A stretch of 61,252 bases of DNA from contig JADGDY010000009.1 of the NCBI GenBank assembly GCA_016744655.1, forward strand, positions 1-61,252. The letters run 5' to 3'. How positions within the stretch are numbered: the first letter of the stretch is position 1; the number at the start of each line of letters is the position of its first letter. The stretch is from Bacteroidales bacterium. GTDB lineage: Bacteria; Bacteroidota; Bacteroidia; Bacteroidales; UBA12170. Under the pieces are notes generated by a model. The model worked only from the letters and a program-made list of their open reading frames with translations. It did not search any database and was not told the origin of the DNA. Below, piece by piece: positions 8,039 through 17,282 of this stretch. Position numbers and translations under genes: made by a program.

Positions 8039-8842
8039 ATGACTGAATTAAATAGTGTAGTAACACAAATATTGCAGGTTTCACCAATCATGAAAATCAT
8101 GCGAGTGAAGCCAGTGGGTTGGGAATTTCCCGAATTTAAAGGTGGCCAATTTGTAGCTTTAGCATTACCAGGTTCTGCTGAAAGAAACGAAACAGCTACT
8201 GATGAGTTTGAAACCCCTGAAGATCCTAATAAATTAATCAAGAGAGCTTATTCTATTGCTTCTACTTCTACAGCCGATTATGTAGAATTCTATATTACTT
8301 TGGTACATTCTGGAGCTTTAACTCCTCGTTTGTTCAATTTAAATATTGGCGATAAAGTTTTCATGGGTAAAAAAGGTGTTGGAATGTTTACTTTGGACTC
8401 AGTTGCTCCAGAGAAGAACATCGTTTTAGTGGCCACAGGTACTGGAGTTGCTCCTTATATGAGTATGCTTCGTTCTGATGCTTTAAAGCGTAAAGGTAAT
8501 ATCATGGTTGTGCATGGTGCTGCTAACAGTTGGGACTTGGGTTACTCAAGTGAACTTCAACTTTTAGAGTCTATGTTCGATCAGTTTACTTATTTACCTA
8601 CTATTACTGAGCCTCAGAAAGAACCAGCAGGTTGGGCCGGTGATACCCGTTTTATTGAGAAAATTTGGGAAGGTGGAATAGCAAAAGAAAAATGGGGATT
8701 TGACCCATCAGCTGAAGATACAGAGATTTTCCTTTGTGGAAACCCTCGTATGATTGATAGCATGGTTGCACTTCTTGAAAAAGATGGCTTTACTGAACAT
8801 ACTAAAAAAGTACCTGGACAAATTCACGTTGAGGAATTTTAA
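8039..8842 (+). CDS. fpr: Ferredoxin--NADP reductase
   Basis: This 267-residue FAD/NAD(P) oxidoreductase has the FAD-binding motif RAYSIAS (69-75), the NAD(P)-binding GTGVAPY (134-140) and the C-terminal FLCGNPRMID. It belongs to the Fpr-type ferredoxin/flavodoxin reductases, which exchange electrons between NADPH and ferredoxin. An acidic insert near residues 49-63 separates the first strands. It follows the DHOD-like gene by 11 bases and a strong terminator ends the transcript after it, so the two form a bicistronic unit. Electron-carrier specificity is inferred from family. Confidence 0.88.
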   Translation: MTELNSVVTQILQVSPIMKIMRVKPVGWEFPEFKGGQFVALALPGSAERNETATDEFETPEDPNKLIKRAYSIASTSTADYVEFYITLVHSGALTPRLFNLNIGDKVFMGKKGVGMFTLDSVAPEKNIVLVATGTGVAPYMSMLRSDALKRKGNIMVVHGAANSWDLGYSSELQLLESMFDQFTYLPTITEPQKEPAGWAGDTRFIEKIWEGGIAKEKWGFDPSAEDTEIFLCGNPRMIDSMVALLEKDGFTEHTKKVPGQIHVEEF

Positions 8843-8861
8843 TCCAGAAAAAATAAATTTT

Positions 8862-8894
8862 AAAAAAGTCATCCTCATTCAGGATGACTTTTTT
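8862..8894 (+). terminator. Intrinsic terminator after fpr
   Basis: A 14-base perfect stem (8862-8875 / 8881-8894; core AGTCATCCT/AGGATGACT) with loop CATTC ends in six T. Confidence 0.95.
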
Positions 8895-9097
8895 AATTTT
8901 AGCGATTAATAATTATGAAGTAGTCAGATTGCGAATGAATGATAAAAAGAATGCTCAATTGTTATTTGATACAATGATTAAATATTGTGTAGATGATTTG
9001 GGCTTAGCTTTTCTGCTCTCTTTCGGGAAGGGGCAAACAGAAAAGTTAAATGATAGTTTTTATTATTTAATATTTATTTGACCCATAAATACAAATT

Positions 9098-9982
9098 ATG
9101 AAGATTGAAATTGATCCAGGTGCAGGTCCGTGTTTTGGCGTTGAACGAGCAATAGAAAAGGCAGAGACTATTTTAAAGGAAAAGTCGGTTCTATATACTG
9201 TTGGAGATTTAATACATAACGAGGCTGAGGTGGAGCGTCTAGAGAAAATAGGAATGAAAACCATTGCTATGGATCAAGCTATTTCTGGGGAATATCCAAA
9301 TGTGTTGTTTCGTGCGCATGGCGAACCCCCTTCTTCCTATCAAAATACAAAAGATGCTCGCGTGGAAGTGGAGGATGCCACTTGTCCAATCGTGATTAAT
9401 CTTCAGAAAAAGATTGCTAAGACTTATTCAACTATAAAAAACGATAAAGGACAAATCATTCTTTTTGGAAAGAAAAATCATCCTGAGGTGATTAGTTTGC
9501 TCGGGCATTGCGAAAACACAGCTATGGTTATTGAAAAGCTAGAGGATCTAAATAGTATTGACTTTTCAATCCCGATTTACTTGTATTCTCAAACTACTAA
9601 ATATCGTTCTGAATATTTCTTAATTAAAAAGGAAGTTGAGCATCGAATATCCGAATTGAATATAAAAGACTCCTCTCATTTTAATTTTCACGACAGCAGT
9701 TGTAAAATTGTTGCAAGAAGGGATGAGCAATTGCAAGATTTTGTGGAAGGAAAAGATTTGATCTTGTTTGTGAGTGGAACAAAAAGCTCTAATGGGAAAC
9801 AATTATTCCAAATTTGTAAAAATACAGGCGTTGAATCTTACTTTATTAGCCGTATAGAGGAGCTTAAGAAAGAATGGTTTTTATCTAAAGATAATATAGG
9901 AATCTCAGGAGCTACATCTACTCCCAAATGGTTGTTGGAGCAAATGAGTTCACGAGTAAAAGAGTTGGTTGAAGCGCTTTAG
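9098..9982 (+). CDS. ispH: 4-hydroxy-3-methylbut-2-enyl diphosphate reductase (IspH/LytB)
   Basis: This 294-residue enzyme performs the last step of the MEP isoprenoid pathway, reducing HMBPP to IPP and DMAPP. The three 4Fe-4S cysteines are visible: Cys12 in GPCFGV, Cys96 in DATCPIV and Cys202 in DSSCKIV. The conserved FRAHGEPP (71-78) and SGATSTPKWLLEQ near the C-terminus fit the family. Ferredoxin or flavodoxin usually supplies electrons, and a ferredoxin reductase lies just upstream. The gene overlaps the 3' end of the convergent rmlD by 4 bases. Confidence 0.95.
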   Translation: MKIEIDPGAGPCFGVERAIEKAETILKEKSVLYTVGDLIHNEAEVERLEKIGMKTIAMDQAISGEYPNVLFRAHGEPPSSYQNTKDARVEVEDATCPIVINLQKKIAKTYSTIKNDKGQIILFGKKNHPEVISLLGHCENTAMVIEKLEDLNSIDFSIPIYLYSQTTKYRSEYFLIKKEVEHRISELNIKDSSHFNFHDSSCKIVARRDEQLQDFVEGKDLILFVSGTKSSNGKQLFQICKNTGVESYFISRIEELKKEWFLSKDNIGISGATSTPKWLLEQMSSRVKELVEAL

Positions 9983-10848
9983 TTTTTAGGTTTTAATATA
10001 TCCAAGCATTCAAGCATGCTTGTTCGCCAGTGAGGGATTTTTACATTAAAATCCTTTTTGATTTTAGCTTTATTCATCACGCTATAAAATGGTCTTGGAG
10101 CAGGTAAAGGATATTCATGACTCTCTATAGGACTTACCTTACAGTCTAATTTAGCTGCCTGAATAATTTCCAAAGCAAAATCGTACCAGCTTGCTACACC
10201 TTCGTTACTAAAATGATAAACTGGATTTTCTGAGGCATTCTTTTCAGTATTAATGATATCGAGAATGGCACGAGCCAAATCTGTGGCATAAGTTGGAGTC
10301 CCTATTTGGTCGAAAACTACTCTTAATTCCTCCCTTTCTTTTCCATATTTCAGCATGGATTTCATAAAGTTATGGCCAAATTCTGAATATAACCAAGAAG
10401 TTCTGATGATTAAAGCTTTTTCATTTACTTGGCTTACCATTTCTTCTCCAATAAGCTTTGTTTTTCCGTATGCTGATGGTGGTTGACAGGCATCCTCTTC
10501 TTTGTAAGGAATATGTCCTTTTCCATCAAAAACATAATCAGTTGAAACATGATAAAACTTGCAATTTATTTTTCTTGCTGCCGTAGCCATATTTGCAGGG
10601 CCAATGGCATTTATTTTCTTAGCCAATTCAAATTCTTCTTCAGCTTTATCTACAGCTGTATATGCTGCACAATTTATGGCATGAGTAAATCCCCCTTTTT
10701 CAAAGAAATCAAGCACCTCATCTTTGTTGGTGATGTCTAAATCTGCCACGTCGGTATATATAAAACTAGAGTTAGGATATTCAAGTTCCAGCTTTTTAAT
10801 ACTGCTACCTAATTGACCATTGCTGCCGGTAATTAAAATCTTTTTCAT
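9979..10848 (-). CDS. rfbD: dTDP-4-dehydrorhamnose reductase
   Basis: This 289-residue SDR enzyme starts with the nucleotide-binding GSNGQLG (8-14) and carries FYHVSTDYVFDGKG followed by the catalytic YGKTKLIGE. It makes dTDP-L-rhamnose from the 4-keto sugar for surface polysaccharide. The other rml genes are absent from the window. It is the last gene of a minus-strand nucleotide-sugar group (ugd, UDP-glucuronate decarboxylase, rfbD), but a hairpin at 10867-10895 may separate it from its neighbour. Confidence 0.9.
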   Translation of the reverse strand: MKKILITGSNGQLGSSIKKLELEYPNSSFIYTDVADLDITNKDEVLDFFEKGGFTHAINCAAYTAVDKAEEEFELAKKINAIGPANMATAARKINCKFYHVSTDYVFDGKGHIPYKEEDACQPPSAYGKTKLIGEEMVSQVNEKALIIRTSWLYSEFGHNFMKSMLKYGKEREELRVVFDQIGTPTYATDLARAILDIINTEKNASENPVYHFSNEGVASWYDFALEIIQAAKLDCKVSPIESHEYPLPAPRPFYSVMNKAKIKKDFNVKIPHWRTSMLECLDILKPKN

Positions 10849-10866
10849 AGGGTTTCGTTTAAATGA

Positions 10867-10895
10867 AAACAGGTGAGTGGAAATCTCACCTGTTT
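10867..10895. terminator. Hairpin between UDP-glucuronate decarboxylase and rfbD
   Basis: The 11-base stem AAACAGGTGAG (10867-10877) / CTCACCTGTTT (10885-10895) has a 7-base loop. In the gene direction (minus) the following sequence is only moderately T-rich, so it may attenuate rather than fully stop transcription into rfbD. Confidence 0.55.
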
Positions 10896-10904
10896 GTGTT
10901 TTTA

Positions 10905-11849
10905 TTAATGAATAACAATTTTTTTAAAATAATCAATTGTTTTAGTCAAGCCTTCTTTAAGCTGAATGTTTGGTTGCCAATCTAGCTCTTTTTTGGCGAT
11001 GGTTATGTCTGGTTGGCGTTGCATTGGATCATCAGAAGGAAGGTCTTTATAAATAATTTTCGACTTTGTTCCTGTTAATTCAATAATGTGTTCAGCCAAT
11101 TCCTTAATGGTAAATTCATTTGGATTACCAACATTTACTGGTCCAGTGAAATCTTCACGTGTTGCCATCATTCTAATCATTCCTTCAACTAAATCATCCA
11201 CATATTGGAAGCTACGGGTTTGCATTCCGTCGCCGTAAAGAGTTATGTCTTTGCCTTGAAGAGCTTGAACGATAAAGTTAGAAACCACTCTACCATCATG
11301 TGGGTGCATTCTAGGACCGTAGGTATTGAAGATTCTAATTATTTTAATTCTCACCTTATTTTGCCAATGATAGTTAAAGAAAAGTGTTTCTGCCACACGT
11401 TTTCCTTCGTCATAACAAGATCTTGTGCCAATTGGATTTACATGTCCCCAATAGTCTTCTCTTTGAGGATGAACTTTAGGATCACCATAAACTTCACTAG
11501 TGGAGGCTTGCAGGATTTTAGCATTAATTCTTTTTGCTAATCCTAACATGTTTAAAGCTCCAGAAACTGAGGTTTTTACAGTTTTAATTGGATTGTATTG
11601 ATAATGAACTGGTGAAGCTGGACAAGCTAAATTGTAAATCTCATCAACCTCAATAAAGAAAGGCATGGTGATGTCATGTCTAATATATTCAAAATATGGA
11701 TTTCCCATAAGGTGAACAATATTCTGTTTCTGACCAGTAAAGTAATTGTCAACACAAATTACTTCGTTACCTTCTTTTAATAATCTGTCAATTAGGTGAG
11801 AACCCACAAATCCAGCTCCTCCGGTGACTAATATTTTCTTCCGTATCAT
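10905..11849 (-). CDS. UDP-glucuronate decarboxylase (UDP-xylose synthase), SDR family
   Basis: Starting at the ATG at 11849 gives 314 residues beginning [20 protein letters not shown], the standard family N-terminus. An in-frame ATG at 11891 would add 14 residues unlike the family, so I prefer the shorter start. The Rossmann motif GGAGFVG, the STSEVYGDP segment and the catalytic SCYDEGKR identify UDP-glucuronate decarboxylase, which makes UDP-xylose from UDP-glucuronate. The next gene upstream, ugd, makes its substrate, so the pair forms a two-step pathway from UDP-glucose for surface glycans. Confidence 0.9.
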   Translation of the reverse strand: MIRKKILVTGGAGFVGSHLIDRLLKEGNEVICVDNYFTGQKQNIVHLMGNPYFEYIRHDITMPFFIEVDEIYNLACPASPVHYQYNPIKTVKTSVSGALNMLGLAKRINAKILQASTSEVYGDPKVHPQREDYWGHVNPIGTRSCYDEGKRVAETLFFNYHWQNKVRIKIIRIFNTYGPRMHPHDGRVVSNFIVQALQGKDITLYGDGMQTRSFQYVDDLVEGMIRMMATREDFTGPVNVGNPNEFTIKELAEHIIELTGTKSKIIYKDLPSDDPMQRQPDITIAKKELDWQPNIQLKEGLTKTIDYFKKIVIH

Positions 11850-11935
11850 AAGCGGTGATTTTATTAAAGAGATTATCTCTAGACATTGCACTAGGCTAAT
11901 AGAGGGGAGTGTCTAGAAATAATCTCATGGGTTAT

Positions 11936-13261
11936 TTATTTCTTTGTATCTATACCAATACAATAATAGTCAATCTCTCTATCTTTCATCTCTTCTAAGT
12001 CATAAACATTACGACCATCAACAATAACTGGATTTTTCAATAGTTTTTTAATGATATTAAAATTGGGGAATTTGAATTCTGGCCATTCTGTCGCAATAAT
12101 TAACGCGTCAGAATCAATCAATACATCATATTGATCTTGTCCGTATTCAATTTTATCGCCTAGGATTCTACTAGCTTCTTCTATTGCAACTGGATCATAT
12201 GCTTTAACAGTAGCGCCTGCTTCAAGAAGTTTTCTAACGATAACTAAGCTTGGAGCTTCTCGCATATCATCGGTTTGTGGTTTAAAGGCAAGTCCCCATA
12301 GTGCAAATGTTTTGCCTTTTAGGTCGTGATTGAAGTGCTTATTAAGTTTGGTGATTAAAACTGATTTTTGTGCTTCATTAACTTCCTCAACAGCTTTTAA
12401 AACTTTAAGGCTATATGAATAATCATCAGCAGTTTTAATCAACGCTTTCACATCTTTAGGAAAGCAAGATCCACCATATCCTGTTCCAGGATAAATAAAT
12501 TTTGTTCCAATTCTAGAATCAGAACCAATACCTTTTCTAACTGCATTTACATCTGCTCCTACTATCTCACAAAGATTGGCTATATCATTCATGAAACTAA
12601 TTTTTGTGGCCAACATGCTGTTCGCTGCATACTTGGTCATTTCAGCAGAAGTAATATCCATAAATACCACAGGGTGGCCATTCATTGTAAATGGTTTATA
12701 GAGTCTTTCCATTGTTTTTTTGGCTTTGTCCGTATCACAGCCTACAACAATTCTGTCTGGTTTAAGGAAATCAGAAACTGCTGCACCCTCTTTTAGGAAT
12801 TCAGGGTTAGAGCTAACGTCAAAGTCAAGGTCAGAACCTTTAGCATCCAATTCGCCTTGTAATGCTTTTCGTACTTTTTCGGCTGTACCTACAGGGACTG
12901 TGCTTTTTGTAACTATTAGCAGGTAGTCATTCATATAACGCCCAACCTCTCTGGCTACTTCTAACACGTATTTAAGATCAGCGCTACCATCTTCGTCAGG
13001 AGGAGTACCTACGGCTCCAAAAACTACTTCAGCTCCGTCTAAGCTTTCAGATAGCTTAGTGCTGAAATGAAGTCTGCCTTTTTTTACATTTCTATGTACA
13101 ATTTCTTCCAATCCTGGCTCGTAGATTGGGATAATTCCTTTTTTAAGGTTCTCAATTTTGAGTTCATCGATATCTACACAGGTTACGTCGATACCTACTT
13201 CGCTAAAACATGCACCAGTTACTAAGCCCACATAACCAGTTCCTACGATTGTTATTTTCAT
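11936..13261 (-). CDS. ugd: UDP-glucose 6-dehydrogenase
   Basis: This 441-residue enzyme oxidises UDP-glucose to UDP-glucuronate with NAD. It has the N-terminal GTGYVGLVTGACFSEVG (7-23), the central TSAEMTKYAANSMLATKISF and the catalytic Cys266 in GTGYGGSCFPKD. The length is normal. It is the first gene of the nucleotide-sugar group and has its own promoter at 13295-13325. Together with the decarboxylase downstream it would supply UDP-xylose. Confidence 0.95.
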   Translation of the reverse strand: MKITIVGTGYVGLVTGACFSEVGIDVTCVDIDELKIENLKKGIIPIYEPGLEEIVHRNVKKGRLHFSTKLSESLDGAEVVFGAVGTPPDEDGSADLKYVLEVAREVGRYMNDYLLIVTKSTVPVGTAEKVRKALQGELDAKGSDLDFDVSSNPEFLKEGAAVSDFLKPDRIVVGCDTDKAKKTMERLYKPFTMNGHPVVFMDITSAEMTKYAANSMLATKISFMNDIANLCEIVGADVNAVRKGIGSDSRIGTKFIYPGTGYGGSCFPKDVKALIKTADDYSYSLKVLKAVEEVNEAQKSVLITKLNKHFNHDLKGKTFALWGLAFKPQTDDMREAPSLVIVRKLLEAGATVKAYDPVAIEEASRILGDKIEYGQDQYDVLIDSDALIIATEWPEFKFPNFNIIKKLLKNPVIVDGRNVYDLEEMKDREIDYYCIGIDTKK

Positions 13262-13294
13262 CTTATATGATTTTTATAAGTTAATCTTTCATAT

Positions 13295-13325
13295 CAAATA
13301 TAGTGATATATTTTGATTCAAACAA
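13295..13325 (-). promoter_or_regulatory. ugd promoter
   Basis: On the minus strand, TATATTTG (13302-13295) is a perfect -7 box. A -33 TTG (13325-13323) is spaced 20 bases upstream. The box ends 33 bases before the ugd ATG. Confidence 0.7.
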
Positions 13326-13569
13326 GACTAATGATGTAAATATTCTATTTTTTGTAAAATGTTTCCAAAATTCGGAAAAAATATCATGCGATATTTCATA
13401 TTTGGATTTTTGTCCAAAAAATTTTCAAAATCTAATCTTGAATATTTTGGAATCATTATGAATAAATATTAGAAAAATTTGGGAAAAATTCGAAAACACG
13501 ATGCTTTGAAAGTTGTAATATGCAGATAATCAAAAGTGTAAGTGATTTTATATATTGATGAATAAATTT

Positions 13570-13577
13570 TATATTTG
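13570..13577 (+). promoter_or_regulatory. -7 box for the first acyl-CoA ligase
   Basis: TATATTTG is a perfect TAnnTTTG box 22 bases before the ATG at 13600. No -33 TTG at standard spacing was found. Confidence 0.6.
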
Positions 13578-13599
13578 CTGCTGTCAATTTATTTAAAAT

Positions 13600-15390
13600 A
13601 TGGAAGTTAGAAGAACATTTGATCTATTAGATCGATATGCGGAGAATTATGTGGTGGAGGATGCCTTAGCCATAAAGAGAAATAAGAAATGGGAATTGTT
13701 TTCTACTCAGGAATATATAGACAACTCGCACTATTTCGCCTACGGTTTAATGGAAATGGGTTATAAAGTTGGAGATAAGATAGCGACTGTATCTAGTAAT
13801 AGACCAGAGTGGAATTTTATTGATATGGGATTGTCACTTGGTGGTTTTGTTCATGTTCCTATTTATCCGACCATAAGTGAAGGAGAATATACTCATATAT
13901 TTAATGACAGTGGTGTGAAGATGTTAATCATTGGCGATAAAATTTTGCTAAAGAAATTAACTCCACTTGCTAAGGAAGCTAAAAGCATTGAAGAAATATT
14001 TACGATCAACAAGATTGATGAGGAAAGGAATTATGAAGAGATTTTAGATTTAGGAAAAAAATCGGAATCGAAACATAAGGATGAACTTCAAAAAGTAAAA
14101 GATGATATTAGCCCTAAGGATTTAGTGACGATAATTTATACTTCAGGGACGACCGGAAATTCTAAAGGTGTCATGCTATCGCATCAAAACTTGGTTTCCA
14201 ATTTTATTGCTACTGCTCCTGTTCAGCCAATGGAGTTTGGTGCTAAAGTCTTAAGTTTTCTTCCCCTTTGTCATGTCTATGAAAGAATGATGAATTATCA
14301 TTTCCAATATAAAGGATTGAGAATTTATTATGCTGAGAACATGGGGACTATCGCTGATAATTTAAAGGAAATCAAAGCTGATGGTTTTAATACGGTACCA
14401 CGATTGCTCGAAAAAGTATATGATAAGATTATTGCTAAAGGAAAAGATCTAACAGGAATAAAGAAACAAATTTTCTTCTGGGCTGTTGATTTAGGATTAA
14501 GATATGAGCTAAATGGCGAAAATGGTTGGCTCTATGAGCAGAAACTGAAATTAGCACGTAAGTTGGTTTTTGATAAATGGAATGAAGCTTTAGGAGGAAA
14601 TATCAGTACTATTGTTTCAGGAGGATCTGCACTTCAGCCTCGGTTGTCAAGGATTTTCCATGCAGCGGGGATGAAAGTAATGGAAGGTTATGGTCTAACG
14701 GAAACAGGACCTGTGATTGCTGTTAATAATGCTTTTTATCCTAATATTAAGTTTGGTACTGTTGGACCAGTTATTAAAGATGTTGAAGTGAAGATAGCAG
14801 AAGACGGAGAGATCCTTTGTAAAGGACCTAATGTGATGATGGGCTATTATAATGCTCCACATCTTACTGAGGAGGTTATTGATGAAGATGGCTGGTTCCA
14901 CACTGGTGATATTGGCGTTTTAGAGGAGGGTAGATTTTTAAAAATTACCGATCGAAAAAAAGAAATATTCAAACTGTCATCTGGTAAATATGTTGCACCT
15001 CAGGCTGTGGAGAACAAGTTTAAAGAGTCTATTTTTATAGAGCAGTTGATGGTAGTGGGGGAGAACGAGAAATTTGCTAGTGCTTTAATTTCTCCCAATT
15101 TTAATCATTTGCATTTTTGGGCATCAAAACATAAAGTCCATTATAGAGATAATATGGAACTGGTTCGTAAGCCGGAAGTGATTGCACGATTTCAAAAAGA
15201 AGTCAATTTGGTAAATAAAAGATTATCTCTCACTGAAAATGTGAAGCGTTTCAGGATAGTTTGTGATGAATGGAGTCCAAACACAAGAGAATTGAGCCCA
15301 ACATTAAAACTGAAGAGAAAAAACATTTACGAAAAATACGATCATATCCTAAGAGAAATATATAGATACCCTAATGGGAATGGTGAATGA
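13600..15390 (+). CDS. Long-chain fatty acid--CoA ligase (AMP-binding), copy 1
   Basis: This 596-residue ANL-superfamily enzyme has the ATP/AMP motif YTSGTTGNSKG (180-190), a second core motif EGYGLTETGP, GWFHTGDIG and the C-terminal ITDRKKEIFKLSSGKYVAPQ. It activates fatty acids to acyl-CoA through an acyl-adenylate. The C-terminus follows the FACL/FadD15-type pattern. A clear paralogue follows at 15507, which points to tandem duplication. Chain-length preference cannot be read from the sequence. Confidence 0.9.
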   Translation: MEVRRTFDLLDRYAENYVVEDALAIKRNKKWELFSTQEYIDNSHYFAYGLMEMGYKVGDKIATVSSNRPEWNFIDMGLSLGGFVHVPIYPTISEGEYTHIFNDSGVKMLIIGDKILLKKLTPLAKEAKSIEEIFTINKIDEERNYEEILDLGKKSESKHKDELQKVKDDISPKDLVTIIYTSGTTGNSKGVMLSHQNLVSNFIATAPVQPMEFGAKVLSFLPLCHVYERMMNYHFQYKGLRIYYAENMGTIADNLKEIKADGFNTVPRLLEKVYDKIIAKGKDLTGIKKQIFFWAVDLGLRYELNGENGWLYEQKLKLARKLVFDKWNEALGGNISTIVSGGSALQPRLSRIFHAAGMKVMEGYGLTETGPVIAVNNAFYPNIKFGTVGPVIKDVEVKIAEDGEILCKGPNVMMGYYNAPHLTEEVIDEDGWFHTGDIGVLEEGRFLKITDRKKEIFKLSSGKYVAPQAVENKFKESIFIEQLMVVGENEKFASALISPNFNHLHFWASKHKVHYRDNMELVRKPEVIARFQKEVNLVNKRLSLTENVKRFRIVCDEWSPNTRELSPTLKLKRKNIYEKYDHILREIYRYPNGNGE

Positions 15391-15427
15391 GATATGAATA
15401 GCAATACACATATTGCATGTTCATATC
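15391..15427. other. Stem-loop between the two acyl-CoA ligases
   Basis: GATATGAA (15391-15398) pairs with TTCATATC (15420-15427), with an inner GCAAT/ATTGC stem. There is no T-tract, so it may be an RNA-processing or stability element rather than a terminator. Confidence 0.45.
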
Positions 15428-15475
15428 ATTCCTAAGTGTATCATAATTTCAGCTTACTTAAACTAGAATAATAAT

Positions 15476-15483
15476 TATCTTTG
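15476..15483 (+). promoter_or_regulatory. -7 box for the second acyl-CoA ligase
   Basis: TATCTTTG matches TAnnTTTG, 23 bases before the ATG at 15507. Copy 2 therefore probably has its own promoter. Confidence 0.55.
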
Positions 15484-15506
15484 AACTTATAATTCAGAAA
15501 TAGTCC

Positions 15507-17282
15507 ATGAGAGAAATAAAAAGAACTTTCGATATTTTAAGCTATAACGAGACACATCAACCTCTCGACAAAGCTTTGTCAATTAAGCGTAACGATCAAT
15601 GGGAATCTTTTACTATTAAGGAATACAGAAAAAATGTAGACTTGATTAGTTATGGGTTTATTGAAATGGGTTTTAAAAAAGGTGACAAAATAGCTACCGT
15701 TATCAATAACTGCCCTGAATGGAACTTTATTGATTTTGGGATGTCACAGCTTGGAGTTGTTCATGTGGGGATTTACCCAACTATCAGTGAGACTGAATAC
15801 CTCCATATTCTAAAGCATTCTGAAGCTAAAATCCTAATTGTTTCTTCTAAAGAGTTATATACTAAGTTATTACCCGTGATCTATCAGGTGGATAGTATTC
15901 AGGAGGTATATAGTATTGAAGAAATATCTGGAGTGAAAAGCTTAAATGATATTATCGCCTTAGGTGAAAAGAATCAAGAAAAACATAAAGAAGAATTAGT
16001 GGAAAGAAAAGCCGCAGTTCTTCCAGAAGATTTATTGACCTTAATTTATACCTCAGGAACTACTGGTTTATCCAAGGGAGTAATGCTAACTCATAAAAAT
16101 GTGGTAAGCAATGTTATTTTGGGATTGGAATTTACTGAGCCATTAATATACAAGGAAAAAGCATTTAGTTTCCTTCCTATGTCGCATGTTTTAGAACGTT
16201 GTGGTAATTATTTATGGCAGTACAAAGGACTGGAAATTTATTATGCAGGTAGTATTGATTCTATAGTTCCGGATATGCAAGAGGTAAAGCCTCATACTTT
16301 TATTTCTGTTCCTCGAATATTCGAAAAAATATATGATAAGATCATCAATACCGGGAGAGGGTTGAGTTTTGTGAAGAAAATGATTTTCTTTTGGGCCGTA
16401 GGTGTAGGGGATCAGTACCAACCTAACCCAGAAGACCGTTCTGCATTTTATAATTTTAAACATAAAATAGCTGATAAATTAGTTTTAAATAAATGGCGAG
16501 CGGCTTTAGGAGGAAATGTTAAAGGTATTGTTTCGGGAGGAGCTGCTTTACAGCCTCGATTAGCTCGCGCATTTTGGGCTGCCGATATAAAAGTTCAAGA
16601 AGGATATGGATTAACAGAAACATCGCCAATTGCCACTGCTAATGGTTTTGCTTCTCCAAATGTATTATTTGGATCGGTTGGTTATATCAATGATAGCGTA
16701 CAAGTAAAAATTGCAGAGGATGGTGAAATATTATTGAAAGGTGATAATGTGATGGTAGGGTATTATAAAGAGCCCAAGCTAACAGCAGAAGCCTTAAAAG
16801 ATGGATGGTTTCACACTGGTGATATTGGAAAAATAGAAGGACGCTTTCTATATATTACGGATAGAAAGAAAGAGATATTTAAACTTTCTGGAGGGAAATA
16901 TGTTGCTCCTCAAGCTGTTGAGAATGTGTTTAAAGAATCTAATTTTATAGAGCAATTAATGGTGATTGGCGAAAACCAGAAGTTCACTGCTGCTATTATT
17001 GTTCCCGACTTTCACTTCCTTCATAATTGGTGTACCATACATGTTGTTGAGTTTAAAGACAATGAAGAGTTGATTAAAAATCCGGTGATTGTTGCTCGTA
17101 TTCAAAGAGAAGTGGATAAATATAATGCTCAATTAGATCATATTGCTAAAATTAAGACTTTTAAAATTGTTGCTGATGAATGGACTCCTGATTCGGGGAT
17201 TTTATCACCCACATTAAAGCTCAAGAGAAAGAAGGTTGCGGCAAAATACGAAGCAGAAATAAATAGCATATATCAATCATAA
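15507..17282 (+). CDS. Long-chain fatty acid--CoA ligase (AMP-binding), copy 2
   Basis: This 591-residue enzyme is collinear with the preceding ligase (shared start RRTFD/KRTFDIL, GDKIATV, PEWNFID, PTISE.EY). It keeps all ANL motifs: YTSGTTGLSKG (181-191), EGYGLTETSP, GWFHTGDIG and ITDRKKEIFKLSGGKYVAPQ. The catalytic lysine region near the C-terminus is intact, so both copies should be active, perhaps on different acyl chains. Its stop codon overlaps the start of the thioesterase gene by one base (TAATG), suggesting translational coupling of an acyl-CoA maker and an acyl-CoA hydrolase. Confidence 0.9.
   Translation: MREIKRTFDILSYNETHQPLDKALSIKRNDQWESFTIKEYRKNVDLISYGFIEMGFKKGDKIATVINNCPEWNFIDFGMSQLGVVHVGIYPTISETEYLHILKHSEAKILIVSSKELYTKLLPVIYQVDSIQEVYSIEEISGVKSLNDIIALGEKNQEKHKEELVERKAAVLPEDLLTLIYTSGTTGLSKGVMLTHKNVVSNVILGLEFTEPLIYKEKAFSFLPMSHVLERCGNYLWQYKGLEIYYAGSIDSIVPDMQEVKPHTFISVPRIFEKIYDKIINTGRGLSFVKKMIFFWAVGVGDQYQPNPEDRSAFYNFKHKIADKLVLNKWRAALGGNVKGIVSGGAALQPRLARAFWAADIKVQEGYGLTETSPIATANGFASPNVLFGSVGYINDSVQVKIAEDGEILLKGDNVMVGYYKEPKLTAEALKDGWFHTGDIGKIEGRFLYITDRKKEIFKLSGGKYVAPQAVENVFKESNFIEQLMVIGENQKFTAAIIVPDFHFLHNWCTIHVVEFKDNEELIKNPVIVARIQREVDKYNAQLDHIAKIKTFKIVADEWTPDSGILSPTLKLKRKKVAAKYEAEINSIYQS

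Larger units (their letters stand above)
13262..13599. other. AT-rich divergent intergenic region (ugd / acyl-CoA ligase)
   Basis: No open frame was found. Besides the two promoters, it holds only small inverted repeats such as TTTCC/GGAAA, ATATC/GATAT and TGGA/TCCA near 13360-13420. Confidence 0.7.

Noticed and set aside
8884..9081. 65-codon plus-strand frame between fpr and ispH
   Set aside because: It begins inside the right arm of the fpr terminator, has no promoter or family features, and ends 17 bases before ispH. Most likely chance.
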